64,000 nucleotides of DNA from an uncultured Clostridia bacterium (lineage in GTDB: Bacteria > Bacillota > Clostridia > Oscillospirales > Acutalibacteraceae), in contig CALWVT010000003.1 in the NCBI GenBank assembly GCA_944385055.1, positions 169,407 through 233,406 on the forward strand, read 5' to 3'. The position numbers and the translations under genes were made by a program. Shown here piece by piece: positions 7,608 through 16,967 of this stretch. Position 1 is the stretch's first letter. Every line of letters begins with the position of its first letter. The notes beneath the pieces are model-generated. The model searched no databases, was not told the origin of the DNA, and saw nothing but the letters and a program-made list of their open reading frames with translations.

Positions 7608-8753
7608 GTGAGCCGGGATGTCTATTTGATTGGGACCGGGCCAGGGGGAATGAGTGCGCGCGCAAAGGAGGTGCTTGCCCGCTGCGAAAAGACCATAGAC
7701 CTTGGGCGCGAAGGCCTTTCCCCGCAAAAAGCGGCCGAAGCCGTGCGGGAAGCGGGCGCCCAGGCGAGCGCTCTTTTGCTGCCGGGCAGCGGCCTTCGGG
7801 AGATTGCGCAGCTGATGCCCCTTTTGGAGGGCTTTTCGGTGACGCCGCTGCCGTCCGTGCGGCCGGAGGACCTGTTTGCGGCGCAGCGCGGGATTCCGCC
7901 GCAGGAAATGGCGCAGCTGCCGCCCGATGCACCGGGAAGCGCGCTGGAAGTGGCCGTGCGCACGCATGCGTACACGCTCCAGCAGACGGACGCGGCAAAG
8001 GAAGCGTGTGCGCTGCTGTCTGACCACGGTTTGGGACAATTGCGCGCGGCGGTGGCGGAAGCGTTCGGCACGCCGCAGCAGCGCGTGACCGAAGACGTCT
8101 GCGCGGCATTGGCGCGGCGCACGTTTGGGGCGGCACTTCTGTGCGTCCAGAACGCGCACCCGATGCAGGCGCCGCTGCGCACGTGCATCCCGGACGGCGA
8201 CTTCGTGCGCGGTGAGGTGCCGATGACGAAGGCGGAAGTCCGCGCGGCCGCCGTCGGGAAGCTGCGGCTTTCCCCGGAAAGCGTCGTGTATGACATCGGG
8301 TGCGGCACCGGGTCGGTTGCCGTAGAAGCGGCGCTGCAGGCGAAGGCTGGGCGCGTGTTCGCGATCGACAAAAAATGGGAGGCCATTGCGCTGACCGAAC
8401 AGAACCGCCGGCGCTTTGGCACCTGGAATATCGAGACGGTCTATGGGGAGGCGCCGCAGGTGCTCGAACACCTGCCGGCGCCCGACGCCGTCTTTTTGGG
8501 CGGCAGCAGCGGGGCCGTGGAGCCGATTTTAGAGACGGTCGCGCGCAAGAACCCGCATGCGCGGCTGGTCGCCTCGTGCGCGTCGATGGAGACGCTTGCG
8601 GCGCTGAGCGCTGCGGCCGTGCGCTTTCCGGATGCAGAAATGGTGCAGGTTTCGGTTGCCCGCACGCACCTGCGCGGCGCACATCACCTTTTGTGCGCAC
8701 AGAACCCGGTCTTTTTGTTTTCGTTTACGCTTTCCGGCGAAGAAACCCATTAA
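7608..8753 (+). CDS. cbiET: CbiE-CbiT fusion, cobalamin pathway methyltransferase
   Basis: This is a two-domain protein of 381 residues for the anaerobic corrin pathway. The second half is a convincing CbiT: MTKAEVRAAAVGKLRL, the SAM-binding YDIGCGTGSVAVEAAL, and VFLGGSSGAVEPIL. CbiT methylates C15 and decarboxylates the C12 side chain. The first half (to about residue 190) starts like CbiE (YLIGTGPGG) but does not show the usual VSGDP or SLHGR blocks, so its C5-methyltransferase activity is doubtful. The GTG start follows AAAGGGGG. No other cobalamin gene is nearby. A strong promoter and DnaA-box-like sites lie upstream. Confidence 0.8.
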   Translation: MSRDVYLIGTGPGGMSARAKEVLARCEKTIDLGREGLSPQKAAEAVREAGAQASALLLPGSGLREIAQLMPLLEGFSVTPLPSVRPEDLFAAQRGIPPQEMAQLPPDAPGSALEVAVRTHAYTLQQTDAAKEACALLSDHGLGQLRAAVAEAFGTPQQRVTEDVCAALARRTFGAALLCVQNAHPMQAPLRTCIPDGDFVRGEVPMTKAEVRAAAVGKLRLSPESVVYDIGCGTGSVAVEAALQAKAGRVFAIDKKWEAIALTEQNRRRFGTWNIETVYGEAPQVLEHLPAPDAVFLGGSSGAVEPILETVARKNPHARLVASCASMETLAALSAAAVRFPDAEMVQVSVARTHLRGAHHLLCAQNPVFLFSFTLSGEETH

Positions 8754-8754
8754 A

Positions 8755-8806
8755 AAAGGCCGGTGGTGCTGTTCACTGCAATGCAAAGACACCGCCGGCT
8801 TTCTTT
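8755..8806. terminator. Bidirectional terminator
   Basis: GCCGGTGGTG (8759-8768) pairs with CACCGCCGGC (8790-8799), with A and T runs outside. It serves cbiET on the plus strand and the arabinofuranosidase on the minus strand. Confidence 0.75.
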
Positions 8807-8808
8807 CT

Positions 8809-10329
8809 TTATCTCTTTTTCTGGAAGCGGATCACATTCCAGCTGGCCTTGTGCAGCGGCAAAAGCCAGCCGTCTTCCGAACGCACCGCGTCGCTGCGGT
8901 GTGCGGGGCGCACGGCTTCCTTTGCGGCGCTGTTTTCCGCCTTCAGGTCGCCGTTTTCCAACACAATCCACTCGGCAATTTCGGATTCTGCGAAGCCGCG
9001 CAGCCGCAGCGTCAAGGGGATGTCGTGCTGGAGGTCGCGGTTGACGGCAAAAATGGTCAACGTCCCGGCCGCCTCGTCTTTTACCGCCGCGGCCACCACC
9101 GCGTCGACGGCGCCGTGGCCGCTTGTCTCCACTTTTGGTGCGGACAGCAGCGGCAGCAGGGCCGTGCCGCGGCCGTACAGGCTTGCGTGCAAAAACGGGT
9201 AAAAGATCGTCTGCCGCCACGCGGGGCCGTTCTCGTCGGCCATAATCGGCGCAATGACATTGACAAGCTGTGCCAAGCACGCGATCTTCACGCGGTCGGC
9301 ATGGCACAGCAGCGTGATGAGCATCTCGCCGACCAAAAGCGCATCCTCAAATGTGTAGTGGTCTTCGAGAAGCGCCGGTGCTGTTTGCCAGGGACGGTTC
9401 TGCATCGTGTCGTTATCCGAGGCCGTATTGTGAAACCACACGTTCCATTCGTCAAAACTCAGGTTTATCTGCTTTGTGCCGCGCTTTTTTGCCTGCACGA
9501 AGTCGCATGTCGCGATGACCGTGCGGATAAATTGGTCCATGTCGTCCGACCGCGCGAGGAAATCCTGCGTATCGCCGCGCTCGTTTCCATAGTATTGGTG
9601 TAAGGAGACGTAATCGACAAAATCATACGTGTGCTCAAGCGTCGTCGCCTCCCATTGGGGAAAGGTCGGCATCCGGTCGTTCGAACTGCCGCAGCTGATC
9701 AGTTCAATGGTGGGGTCAATCTGCTTCATCGCCTTCGCCGTCTCGGCGGCCAGGCGGCCGTATTCGTCCATCGTCTTGTGGCCGAACTGCCATTCCCCGT
9801 CCATTTCATTGCCGAGGCACCAGACTTTGATGTTGTGCGGCGCTTTGTGACCGTTTTGCGCGCGCAGGTCGCTTAAATACGTGCCGCCCGGGAAATTGCA
9901 GTATTCCAGAAGATCGCACGCGGCTTCCAATCCCCGCGAGCCGAGATTTACGGTCATCAGGATTTCGCTGCCGGCTTTTTTGGCCCAGTCGGAGAATTCG
10001 TCGAGCCCGATGCGGTTTTCCTCAATGCTGCGCCACGCGAGCTCTAAACGCTTTGGGCGCTGTTTTACGGGGCCGATGCTGTCTTCCCAGCGGAAGGTGG
10101 ACACGAAGTTCCCGCCCGGATACCGGACAAGCGGCACCCGCAGTTCCCGCACAAGGGAGAGGACGTCCTTTCGAAAGCCCTGTTCATCGGCACAGGGATG
10201 GCCGGGGCAGTAAATGCCGCCGTAAATCGCACGGCCCAGGTGTTCGAGGAACGACCCGAACAGCCGCGGGTCCACCGGCGCGAGGGAAACATCCCGGTCA
10301 AGGGTCATGACAGCTGTTTTTTGATGCAT
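8809..10329 (-). CDS. Alpha-L-arabinofuranosidase (GH51)
   Basis: The enzyme has 506 residues and no signal peptide, so it probably acts in the cytoplasm on imported arabino-oligosaccharides, releasing L-arabinose. GH51 landmarks are FGSFLEHLGRAIYGG near the N-terminus, WCLGNEMDGEWQ (acid/base Glu) and SFDEWNVW (nucleophile Glu). The ATG at 10329 follows AAGGAG by 7 bases; the frame stays open for another 31 codons upstream without a ribosome site. Just upstream, ATCCGGGC/GCCCGGAT (10361-10380) forms an 8-bp hairpin that may be an operator or leader structure. It is monocistronic. Confidence 0.92.
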   Translation of the reverse strand: MHQKTAVMTLDRDVSLAPVDPRLFGSFLEHLGRAIYGGIYCPGHPCADEQGFRKDVLSLVRELRVPLVRYPGGNFVSTFRWEDSIGPVKQRPKRLELAWRSIEENRIGLDEFSDWAKKAGSEILMTVNLGSRGLEAACDLLEYCNFPGGTYLSDLRAQNGHKAPHNIKVWCLGNEMDGEWQFGHKTMDEYGRLAAETAKAMKQIDPTIELISCGSSNDRMPTFPQWEATTLEHTYDFVDYVSLHQYYGNERGDTQDFLARSDDMDQFIRTVIATCDFVQAKKRGTKQINLSFDEWNVWFHNTASDNDTMQNRPWQTAPALLEDHYTFEDALLVGEMLITLLCHADRVKIACLAQLVNVIAPIMADENGPAWRQTIFYPFLHASLYGRGTALLPLLSAPKVETSGHGAVDAVVAAAVKDEAAGTLTIFAVNRDLQHDIPLTLRLRGFAESEIAEWIVLENGDLKAENSAAKEAVRPAHRSDAVRSEDGWLLPLHKASWNVIRFQKKR

Positions 10330-10442
10330 AGCGTTGCTCCTTTCCGCAAAAAAGGGAAATATCCGGGCCGCTGCCCGGATGCGTTCTGGCTGTAGCGTAC
10401 CGCAGCCGCGGGCGCTTGTCAAGGCAAAAATGCCGTATCCCC

Positions 10443-10471
10443 TTGAGAGGAAAAGCGCGCTGTGTTATAAT
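10443..10471 (+). promoter_or_regulatory. Promoter of ychF
   Basis: TTGAGA (10443-10448), a 17-base spacer and TATAAT (10466-10471). A 7-bp hairpin (TTGCGCG/CGCGCAA, 10535-10554) sits in the 5' leader. Confidence 0.75.
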
Positions 10472-10578
10472 CAGACTATGATGGGGGCTTTTCTGTGGGA
10501 AAATGCCTCCAAAGGGCTTATCAGACGGCCCGCCTTGCGCGTGCGACCGCGCAAACCATAAAGGAGCTGTAGAGAACT

Positions 10579-11673
10579 ATGAAATTAGGCATCGTGGGCT
10601 TGCCGAACGTCGGCAAGAGCACCCTTTTTAACGCGATTACAAACGCCGGCGCACAGAGCGCCAATTACCCGTTTTGCACGATTGAACCGAATATCGGCGT
10701 CGTCGCCGTGCCGGATAAGCGCCTGGATGCGCTGGCCGAACTGTATCACCCGCGCAAGTATACGCCCGCGACGATCGAGTTTGTCGATATCGCCGGCCTC
10801 GTGCGCGGCGCGAGCAAGGGCGAGGGCCTTGGCAACCAGTTTCTGGCGAATATCCGCGAAGTTGACGCCATCGTCCACGTCGTGCGCTGCTTTGAAAACG
10901 ACGACATCGTCCATGTCGACGGCTCGATTGACCCCGCGCGCGACATCGACACCATCAACGTCGAACTGATCCTCGCCGACCTCGAAGTCCTCGAGCGCCG
11001 CATCGACAAGACGAAAAAGCAGTTAAAGGCCGACAAGAAATTCCAGGAGGACCTCGATTTCTTCGAGCGCGTCAAGGAGACGCTCGAAGCGGGCAAGCCT
11101 GCACGCAGTGTGACCTGTACGGAGGACGAAAAGGTGCTGCTCGACAGCGTCAACCTGCTGACGAATAAGCCGATCCTCTACGCCGCGAATATGAGCGAGG
11201 ACGACTTTAAAAACGGCATTGACTCGAACCATTTCCTGAAAGTGGTGCAGGATATCGCCGCCGCGGAACACGCGGCCGTGCTGCCGATCTGCGCGGAGCT
11301 GGAGGCCGAGATTGCGGGCCTCGACCTCGACGAAAAGAAGCTGTTTCTGGCGGATCTGCACCTCGACGAGTCGGGCCTTGACCGCTTGATTCAGAAGTCC
11401 TACGCGCTTTTGGGGCTGATTAGCTACCTGACCGCCGGCGAGCCGGAAGTCCGCGCGTGGACGATCAAAAAGGGCACGAAGGCGCCCCAGGCGGCCGGCA
11501 AGATCCATTCGGACTTTGAGCGCGGCTTTATCCGCGCGGAGGTCGTCGCATTTGATGACCTGATGGCCTGCGGCAGCATGAACGCCGCGAAGGAAAAGGG
11601 ACTTGTCCGCAGCGAGGGCAAGGACTACGTGATGCAGGACGGCGACGTTGTGCTGTTCCGCTTCAACGTTTAA
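10579..11673 (+). CDS. ychF: YchF/Ola1-type P-loop NTPase
   Basis: This is a universally conserved ribosome-associated NTPase of 364 residues. The P-loop GLPNVGKST is at residues 7-15 and the switch region is FVDIAGLVRGAS. The base-recognition motif is NMSE instead of NKxD, the exchange known to make this family prefer ATP over GTP. A helical insertion around residues 130-180 and a C-terminal TGS-like domain (AGEPEVRAWTI to DGDVVLFRF) complete the fold. A strong sigma-A promoter lies 108 bases upstream. It is monocistronic. Confidence 0.96.
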   Translation: MKLGIVGLPNVGKSTLFNAITNAGAQSANYPFCTIEPNIGVVAVPDKRLDALAELYHPRKYTPATIEFVDIAGLVRGASKGEGLGNQFLANIREVDAIVHVVRCFENDDIVHVDGSIDPARDIDTINVELILADLEVLERRIDKTKKQLKADKKFQEDLDFFERVKETLEAGKPARSVTCTEDEKVLLDSVNLLTNKPILYAANMSEDDFKNGIDSNHFLKVVQDIAAAEHAAVLPICAELEAEIAGLDLDEKKLFLADLHLDESGLDRLIQKSYALLGLISYLTAGEPEVRAWTIKKGTKAPQAAGKIHSDFERGFIRAEVVAFDDLMACGSMNAAKEKGLVRSEGKDYVMQDGDVVLFRFNV

Positions 11674-11777
11674 AGATTCGGGAAAATCTGCCGGGAACAG
11701 GTTTAGATTTTAAAAAAGCGAACATACTAGGATAAAACTGGTATCTCAATTTCTATCCACAAAAGGAGGATTTGACA

Positions 11778-12317
11778 ATGGAATTCAAGGGCAGCCGCAC
11801 CGAGGCGAACCTCGCCACCGCATTCGCAGGCGAGAGCCAGGCGCGCACGAAGTACACGTTCTATGCGAGCAAGGCAAAAAAAGAGGGCTACGAGCAGATT
11901 GCGGCTCTCTTTGAGGAGACCGCGAACAACGAAAAAGAGCACGCGAAACTCTGGTTTAAGCTCTTGCACGACAACGAGATTCCCGACACGATGACGAATC
12001 TCGCAGACGCTGCTGCGGGCGAAAATTATGAATGGACCGAGATGTACAAGGAATTTGCGGATGTCGCCGAGGAAGAGGGCTTTACGTCCATCGCAGCGAC
12101 GATGCGCCTGATCGCACAGGTCGAAAAGAGCCACGAGGAGCGCTACCGCAAGCTGCTGCAGAATCTCAAAGAGGACGCCGTATTCAAATGCGGCGAAGAG
12201 ACCGTATGGGTCTGCCGCAACTGTGGGTATATCTATATCGGCAAAGAAGCGCCGAAGGTCTGCCCCGCTTGCAAGCATCCGCAGGCGTATTTCGAGCGCC
12301 GCGCCGAGAACTACTAA
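11778..12317 (+). CDS. rbr: Rubrerythrin
   Basis: This non-haem iron peroxidase reduces hydrogen peroxide in anaerobes. The N-terminal four-helix ferritin-like domain carries the di-iron ligands in [31 protein letters not shown] and EKSHEERY. The C-terminal rubredoxin domain has CRNCGYIY and CPAC for an Fe-Cys4 centre. The ATG at 11778 is 8 bases after AGGAGG; a TTG two codons earlier is in frame but less well placed. The upstream region is AT-rich, but I see no convincing PerR box or promoter. Electron-donor genes are not adjacent. Confidence 0.96.
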   Translation: MEFKGSRTEANLATAFAGESQARTKYTFYASKAKKEGYEQIAALFEETANNEKEHAKLWFKLLHDNEIPDTMTNLADAAAGENYEWTEMYKEFADVAEEEGFTSIAATMRLIAQVEKSHEERYRKLLQNLKEDAVFKCGEETVWVCRNCGYIYIGKEAPKVCPACKHPQAYFERRAENY

Positions 12318-12363
12318 AGCACTCGTTTTTGCCGGGTTTTAAGGCCGGCACCCAAAAAGTGAA

Positions 12364-12416
12364 AGCCGCCAAGGCCGTGCCCCCTGTTTCGGGGGGCAGC
12401 CTTGGCGGCTTTTTTG
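12364..12416 (+). terminator. Strong terminator of rubrerythrin gene
   Basis: AGCCGCCAAGGC (12364-12375) pairs with GCCTTGGCGGCT (12399-12410), extended by an inner TGCCCCC/GGGGGCA pairing and followed by TTTTTT. Confidence 0.9.
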
Positions 12417-12452
12417 CCGGTTTCTTTCAGGCGGCGCAAACGGGTGTTTCGT

Positions 12453-13412
12453 TTATTCCAACACCATTTTCGCGCAGCCGTAAATGCCCGCGTCGTTGCC
12501 GAGTTCCGCAAGGCGGAAAGAGGCTTCCCGCGCCGCGTGGAACGCATACTTCCGATAGGCGGCCTGAATGCCGGAAAGCAGGATGTCACCCGCCTGCGAG
12601 ACACCGCCGCCGATGACGAAGACCTGCGGGTCGACGACGCAGCTGATGTTGGCGAGCGCTTTTCCGAGCAGGTCGCAGACCTCTTCGACGAGCTTCTGCG
12701 CGAGTGCGTCCTGCTGTTTCGCCTCGTCAAAAATCTGCTTGGCGCTGGGGGCTTGTGCCGTGGACAGCGGGGAAGCGAGCACTTCCGGCGCTTCGGGATG
12801 TGCGGCCAAATACCGCTTGAGCAGCCGGACGATGCCCGTTGCCGACGCATACTGCTCAAGGCAGCCGTGGTTGCCGCAGCCGCAGGGCTCGGGCTCGTTG
12901 TCGCGCATATGCAGATGGCCGATCTCACCGCCGGCGCCGTTCGAGCCGTGCACGATTTTCCCGTTTAAGATGATCCCGCCGCCTACGCCGGTGCCAAGTG
13001 TGACCATCACCAGATTAGAAAACCCTTTGCCGCCGCCGCGGAACATTTCGCCGAGGGCGGCAACGTTGGCGTCGTTGCCCACAAAAGCGGGCAGCTGCAA
13101 AAGCGCTTCCATCTTCTGCTTGACATCCGTCGTGCCCCATCCGAGGTTGACGCATTTATGTACGACGCCGTTTTCATCGACCGGCCCGGGCACGCCAATG
13201 CCGACGCCGAGCACGGAAGAGAGGGCCATCCCTTTTTGGGTGATCTTCTCCTGGATGGAGCCGGCAATGTCAGAAAGAATGTGCGCGCCATTCTCCGCAA
13301 GGTCCGTGGGAATGGACCACTTTTCTACCAACGTGCCGTCGTCCGCAAAAAGCCCCATCTTAATGCTGGTGCCGCCGATATCGACGCCAAAACAAAATTT
13401 CTGCATGTCCAT
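12453..13412 (-). CDS. glcK: ROK-family glucokinase
   Basis: This sugar kinase of 319 residues probably makes glucose-6-phosphate from glucose released by the nearby glycosidases. It has the ATP site DIGGTSIKMGL, the sugar-binding GNDANVAALGE, GTGVGGG, and the ROK zinc motif CGCGNHGCLE. No DNA-binding domain precedes the kinase, so it is an enzyme and not a ROK repressor. AAGGAG stands about 12 bases before the ATG. It lies downstream of mutS2 on the same strand, with a weak terminator between. Confidence 0.9.
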   Translation of the reverse strand: MDMQKFCFGVDIGGTSIKMGLFADDGTLVEKWSIPTDLAENGAHILSDIAGSIQEKITQKGMALSSVLGVGIGVPGPVDENGVVHKCVNLGWGTTDVKQKMEALLQLPAFVGNDANVAALGEMFRGGGKGFSNLVMVTLGTGVGGGIILNGKIVHGSNGAGGEIGHLHMRDNEPEPCGCGNHGCLEQYASATGIVRLLKRYLAAHPEAPEVLASPLSTAQAPSAKQIFDEAKQQDALAQKLVEEVCDLLGKALANISCVVDPQVFVIGGGVSQAGDILLSGIQAAYRKYAFHAAREASFRLAELGNDAGIYGCAKMVLE

Positions 13413-13454
13413 GATTCATTTTCTCTCCTTTTTCCTTTTGTGAGCTTACCTATT

Positions 13455-13486
13455 GAAAAAGCAGCCGCCGCCTTGCGGCCCTGCGA
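13455..13486 (-). terminator. Weak terminator after mutS2
   Basis: On the minus strand a GC-rich imperfect hairpin (GCAG...CTGC with GCCGC/GCGGC inside) is followed by TTTTTC, between mutS2 and glcK. Confidence 0.4.
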
Positions 13487-13540
13487 TTTTCCGTCTCTTT
13501 TTTCATTTCATGTTTCCTTTCATGCGGGTTTCGAGCAGGC

Positions 13541-15910
13541 TTATTTCAGTTCCGCCACCGTCACGCCGCTTTCGCCTTCACCGTAAACGCCCAGGCGGAA
13601 CGATTTCACCGCCGCATGGTGCTTTAAATGCTCCTGCACGGCTTTGCGCAGCGCGCCGGTCCCCTTGCCGTGGATGATGGTCACCTGCGTCAGATTGCAG
13701 CGCGCGGCGTTGTCCAAAAACAGATCGACATTCGAAAGGGCTTCTTCAACGGTCTGGCCGCGCAGATCGAGCGTCGACGGCGCCGCCGCCGAGGAGAACT
13801 GCCGCGTGACGGCGCGCGCCCGCCGGCGTTCCTGGCGCCGCTGCTCCGATTCCGGCACGAGCCGCAGGTTCTTTACATCGGTCTGTGTTTTGATGGCGCC
13901 GGCCTGCACGAGCACGCGGCTGCCGTCCACGTTTAAAACCGTCGCCTGGCGCCCCAGGTCGAACAGCTCCACCACGTCGCCGGGCTTTAAGGCGCGCGGC
14001 AGCGTATAGTCCGTGTGGCGACGCCGCTGTACCGGGTCGGCGGTATTTTCCAGCTTGCGAAGCCCCGCGTTTAGATGTGCCTTCTGTTGGGCAGAAAGCA
14101 GTTTATTCTTCTGCTTGCGGCGCTCTTCGAGTTCGTTTAAGATCGCGTCCGCCTGGCCGCGCGTGCGCGAAACGAGCAGGCTCGCCTGTTCCCGCGCGCG
14201 GTCGAGCGTCTTTTGCGCATTCGTCTCAATCTCGGCCTTTTTGGCCTCGGCCTCGGCGAGCGCTTTCCGGGCTTCCTCGCGCACGCGCTGTGCTTCGCTG
14301 CGCTCCTCGTCAAGCGCGCGGCGCGCATCCTCGAGCTGGCCTACGACGCGTTCAAACTGTGTGTTTTCCGTATTGACAAGCGACTGCGCGCGCGAGACGA
14401 CCGATTCCGGCATGCCCAGCCGCCGCGAGATCGCAAACGCGTTGCTGCGCCCGGGCACGCCGATGAGCAGCCGGTACGTCGGCTTGAGCGTCGCTACGTC
14501 GAATTCACAGCTGCCGTTTTCTACGCCCGGCGTGTCGAGCGCGTACGCTTTCAATTCTGCGTAATGCGTCGTTGCCGCGATGCGCGCGCCTTTCTGGCGC
14601 AGCTCCTCGAGGATTGCCGTCGCGAGCGCCGCACCTTCGACGGGGTCCGTCCCCGCGCCGAGCTCGTCGAGCAGCACAAGGCTCTGGCTGTCGGCGTCCC
14701 CTAAAATCGAGATGATGTTCGTCATATGCGCCGAAAACGTCGAAAGGCTCTGTTCGATGCTCTGCTCGTCGCCGATATCCGCGAGCACACGGTCGAATAC
14801 CGCGATTTCGCTGTTGTCGGAGACGGGGATCAAAAGCCCGCACGCGGTCATCAGCGTCAAAAGGCCGAGCGTTTTGAGCGCGACGGTTTTGCCGCCGGTA
14901 TTTGGGCCCGTAATCACAAGCGTGTCGAAGTCTTTTCCCAAACGGATGTCCGTCGCGACGACGCGCTTCGGGTCAATCAGCGGATGGCGCGCACGCTTTA
15001 AGTCGATGACGCCGTCTGCATTGAGCACGGGCAGCGTCGCCTTCATGCGGTAGCCAAGGCTTGCCTTGGCAAAGAGCAGGTCGAGCTTCACCGCGAGTTT
15101 CCATCCGCGGATAATCCCCGACGCAAACGAGCCGCATTCGGCGGAGAGTTCCTGCAGGATGCGGTTGATCTCGTCGCGCTCCTCATTTTGCAGCACGCGC
15201 ACCTCGTTGTTGGCTTCCACCACGGCCATCGGCTCGATAAAAACGGTCGCGCCGCTGCCGGAGGAATCGTGCACGAGGCCCGGCACCTCGCTGCGGTGTT
15301 CGCTTTTGACCGGCACGACGAAACGGCCGCCGCGCTGTGTGACAATCGGTTCCTGTAAAAATTTCTGGTAATACGCCGAATGCACCATGCTGTCGAGCTT
15401 TTCGCGCACACGCGCCGAGGCCGCGCGGATCTTCCGGCGGATGTTGGCGAGCGTGGGGGAGGCGTTGTCGTTCATCTCCTCCTCACTGTCGATCGCGTTA
15501 AAAATCTGTTCTTCCAAGTATTTGTTCGGCTGGATGCCGTCAAAATAATCGTCGAGATGGGTCTTTAACCCCGCACTCTTTTCACGCCATGCGACGATGC
15601 CGCGCAGCGTGCGCAGCACCCCGCCGATGCGCAGAAGTTCCGCCATATTGAGTGCGCCGCCGGCCTCCGCGCGCCGCAGCGGGTTCGAGACGTCCAAAAG
15701 CCCGCCGAATCCCGGCGCGCCGAATTTTGCCAGCAGCGTGTATGCGTCCCACGTCTCATCGAGCAGCGCCTGCACGTTCGAAAGGCCCGTCTGCGGCGTC
15801 AGCGCACGGGCCGCTTCGGCCGCGGCGGGGCTGGCCGCCTCCTGCGCGAGGCGTTCCAAAATTTTATCCAATTCCAAAGCGGACCAATGCCGTTTTAAAT
15901 GTTGTTCCAT
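13541..15910 (-). CDS. mutS2: MutS2 ATPase with C-terminal Smr domain
   Basis: The protein has 789 residues, the normal MutS2 length. The MutS core and clamp region come first. The Walker A motif ITGPNTGGKTVALKT is near residue 330, with the ABC signature and Walker B (LVLLDELGAGTDP) after it. A long Glu/Arg/Ala-rich coiled coil runs from about residue 515 to 620. The Smr nuclease domain (LDLRG, HGKGTGALR) fills roughly the last 75 residues. The family acts on recombination intermediates and, in Bacillus, splits collided ribosomes (RqcU). The start follows GGGAGG. It closes the phoH-to-recO cluster. Confidence 0.95.
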   Translation of the reverse strand: MEQHLKRHWSALELDKILERLAQEAASPAAAEAARALTPQTGLSNVQALLDETWDAYTLLAKFGAPGFGGLLDVSNPLRRAEAGGALNMAELLRIGGVLRTLRGIVAWREKSAGLKTHLDDYFDGIQPNKYLEEQIFNAIDSEEEMNDNASPTLANIRRKIRAASARVREKLDSMVHSAYYQKFLQEPIVTQRGGRFVVPVKSEHRSEVPGLVHDSSGSGATVFIEPMAVVEANNEVRVLQNEERDEINRILQELSAECGSFASGIIRGWKLAVKLDLLFAKASLGYRMKATLPVLNADGVIDLKRARHPLIDPKRVVATDIRLGKDFDTLVITGPNTGGKTVALKTLGLLTLMTACGLLIPVSDNSEIAVFDRVLADIGDEQSIEQSLSTFSAHMTNIISILGDADSQSLVLLDELGAGTDPVEGAALATAILEELRQKGARIAATTHYAELKAYALDTPGVENGSCEFDVATLKPTYRLLIGVPGRSNAFAISRRLGMPESVVSRAQSLVNTENTQFERVVGQLEDARRALDEERSEAQRVREEARKALAEAEAKKAEIETNAQKTLDRAREQASLLVSRTRGQADAILNELEERRKQKNKLLSAQQKAHLNAGLRKLENTADPVQRRRHTDYTLPRALKPGDVVELFDLGRQATVLNVDGSRVLVQAGAIKTQTDVKNLRLVPESEQRRQERRRARAVTRQFSSAAAPSTLDLRGQTVEEALSNVDLFLDNAARCNLTQVTIIHGKGTGALRKAVQEHLKHHAAVKSFRLGVYGEGESGVTVAELK

Positions 15911-15969
15911 GAAACCTCCCTGGGGATGTCCGGTTTGGGCGGGAAGATGCCCGCCGATGCGTTTCCCTT

Positions 15970-16722
15970 TTAAGTTTCCGTCATTTGATGATAAAAGTCA
16001 AGCGTTTTAAAGGAGCGCTCGAGCTGCGCCTGGACAAACCGCTCGCTCGCACGCGCGAGCTCCTTCTGGCTTTCGGGGTTGAGCGTAAACGCGAACAGCT
16101 TTTCGGGCTGGGCGTATACCGTGTGGCGCAGCGCCATCAGGGCGCCCGCGTGCAGCGCCACGCCGCCGGAGCGGTGCGTTTCGGCGCGGCAGCTTTCGCA
16201 CAAAAGCTCGCCGGCTTCCGGATAAAAGAAAAAGACACCGCCGTCGTAGCGGCGGCAGTGTATGCAGCCAATTAAGTCCGGCATGTACCCCGCGAGGCTC
16301 AATCCCCGCATTTCAAACGCGGCTTTGACAACGCTGAGCGGCCGCTGCGGCGCTTTGCACAGCACATGCAGCGCTTTTGCCAGCAGACGCAAAAATTGCC
16401 CCGCACCTTCGTTCGGCGGGGCAATGGCGCCTGCCAGTTCGCACAAATACTGTCCCAGAGAAAGCCGCCCCAAGTCTTCACGCAGCGCGAAGAAGATCTC
16501 CATCGGCTGCGCCTCCCGCACGAGAAAACTCCCGTCGCGCCGCTCCAGCAGGTCAAAGCGCGCGAAGGAAAACGGCTGCGTCGCGCTGACCAAACGGCTT
16601 TTCGCCGCGCGCCCGTTGCGGGCAAACGCGCGCACAACGCCCGCTTTTTCCGTCAGGATCGTGACCAGCCGGTCACTCTCCCCCACGGGGGAAACCCGCA
16701 GTACAATGCCCCGCGTCAGCAT
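15970..16722 (-). CDS. recO: DNA repair protein RecO
   Basis: This recombination mediator of 250 residues loads RecA with RecF and RecR. The N-terminal OB fold begins MLTRGIVLRVSPVGESDRLV. A four-cysteine zinc site (CIHC and CESC, about residues 147-186) is intact. The ATG at 16722 follows AGGAGG by 12 bases; an in-frame start 13 codons upstream has no ribosome site. The first 50 bases overlap the end of the yqzL-like gene, which implies coupled translation. Confidence 0.92.
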   Translation of the reverse strand: MLTRGIVLRVSPVGESDRLVTILTEKAGVVRAFARNGRAAKSRLVSATQPFSFARFDLLERRDGSFLVREAQPMEIFFALREDLGRLSLGQYLCELAGAIAPPNEGAGQFLRLLAKALHVLCKAPQRPLSVVKAAFEMRGLSLAGYMPDLIGCIHCRRYDGGVFFFYPEAGELLCESCRAETHRSGGVALHAGALMALRHTVYAQPEKLFAFTLNPESQKELARASERFVQAQLERSFKTLDFYHQMTET

Positions 16723-16825
16723 CCGTTTGGTTCTCCTCCTTGCCGCTGCGGCACTGCACATAGCGAAGGTAATCCTCTACCCGTCCTGTTTTCACAAAAG
16801 AAGCCCAGGCGCTCTGTTCGTCCAT
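16673..16825 (-). CDS. yqzL: YqzL-like small protein
   Basis: The predicted protein has 50 residues. Its core SAWASFVKTGRVEDYLRY follows the YqzL pattern (W-x-x-F-x-x-TG-x-x-x-x-YL), and YqzL genes sit directly before recO and after era in Firmicutes, exactly as here. AAAGGAG stands 9 bases before the ATG. The C-terminal 25 residues extend beyond the usual YqzL end and overlap recO in another frame for 50 bases. The function is unknown. Its small size could cause it to be missed in automatic annotation. Confidence 0.7.
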   Translation of the reverse strand: MDEQSAWASFVKTGRVEDYLRYVQCRSGKEENQTDADAGHCTAGFPRGGE

Positions 16826-16967
16826 CGCGGCGCACTCCTTTCCGGGGCCGGTTGCCCCTTCCTTTTTCAGTATGCGCCGCGGGAAAGGCCGCAATTCGTA
16901 GTAAATAATTGAGATATTGACAGATTTCGGCACATTTCATGCGCCGTTTGTGGTAGCCGTGCGCCCG

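Noticed and set aside
7018..8700. 560-codon open frame on the minus strand
   Set aside because: It is antisense to cbiET, has an extreme Arg/Pro/Ala composition and no ribosome site; a by-product of high GC codon positions.
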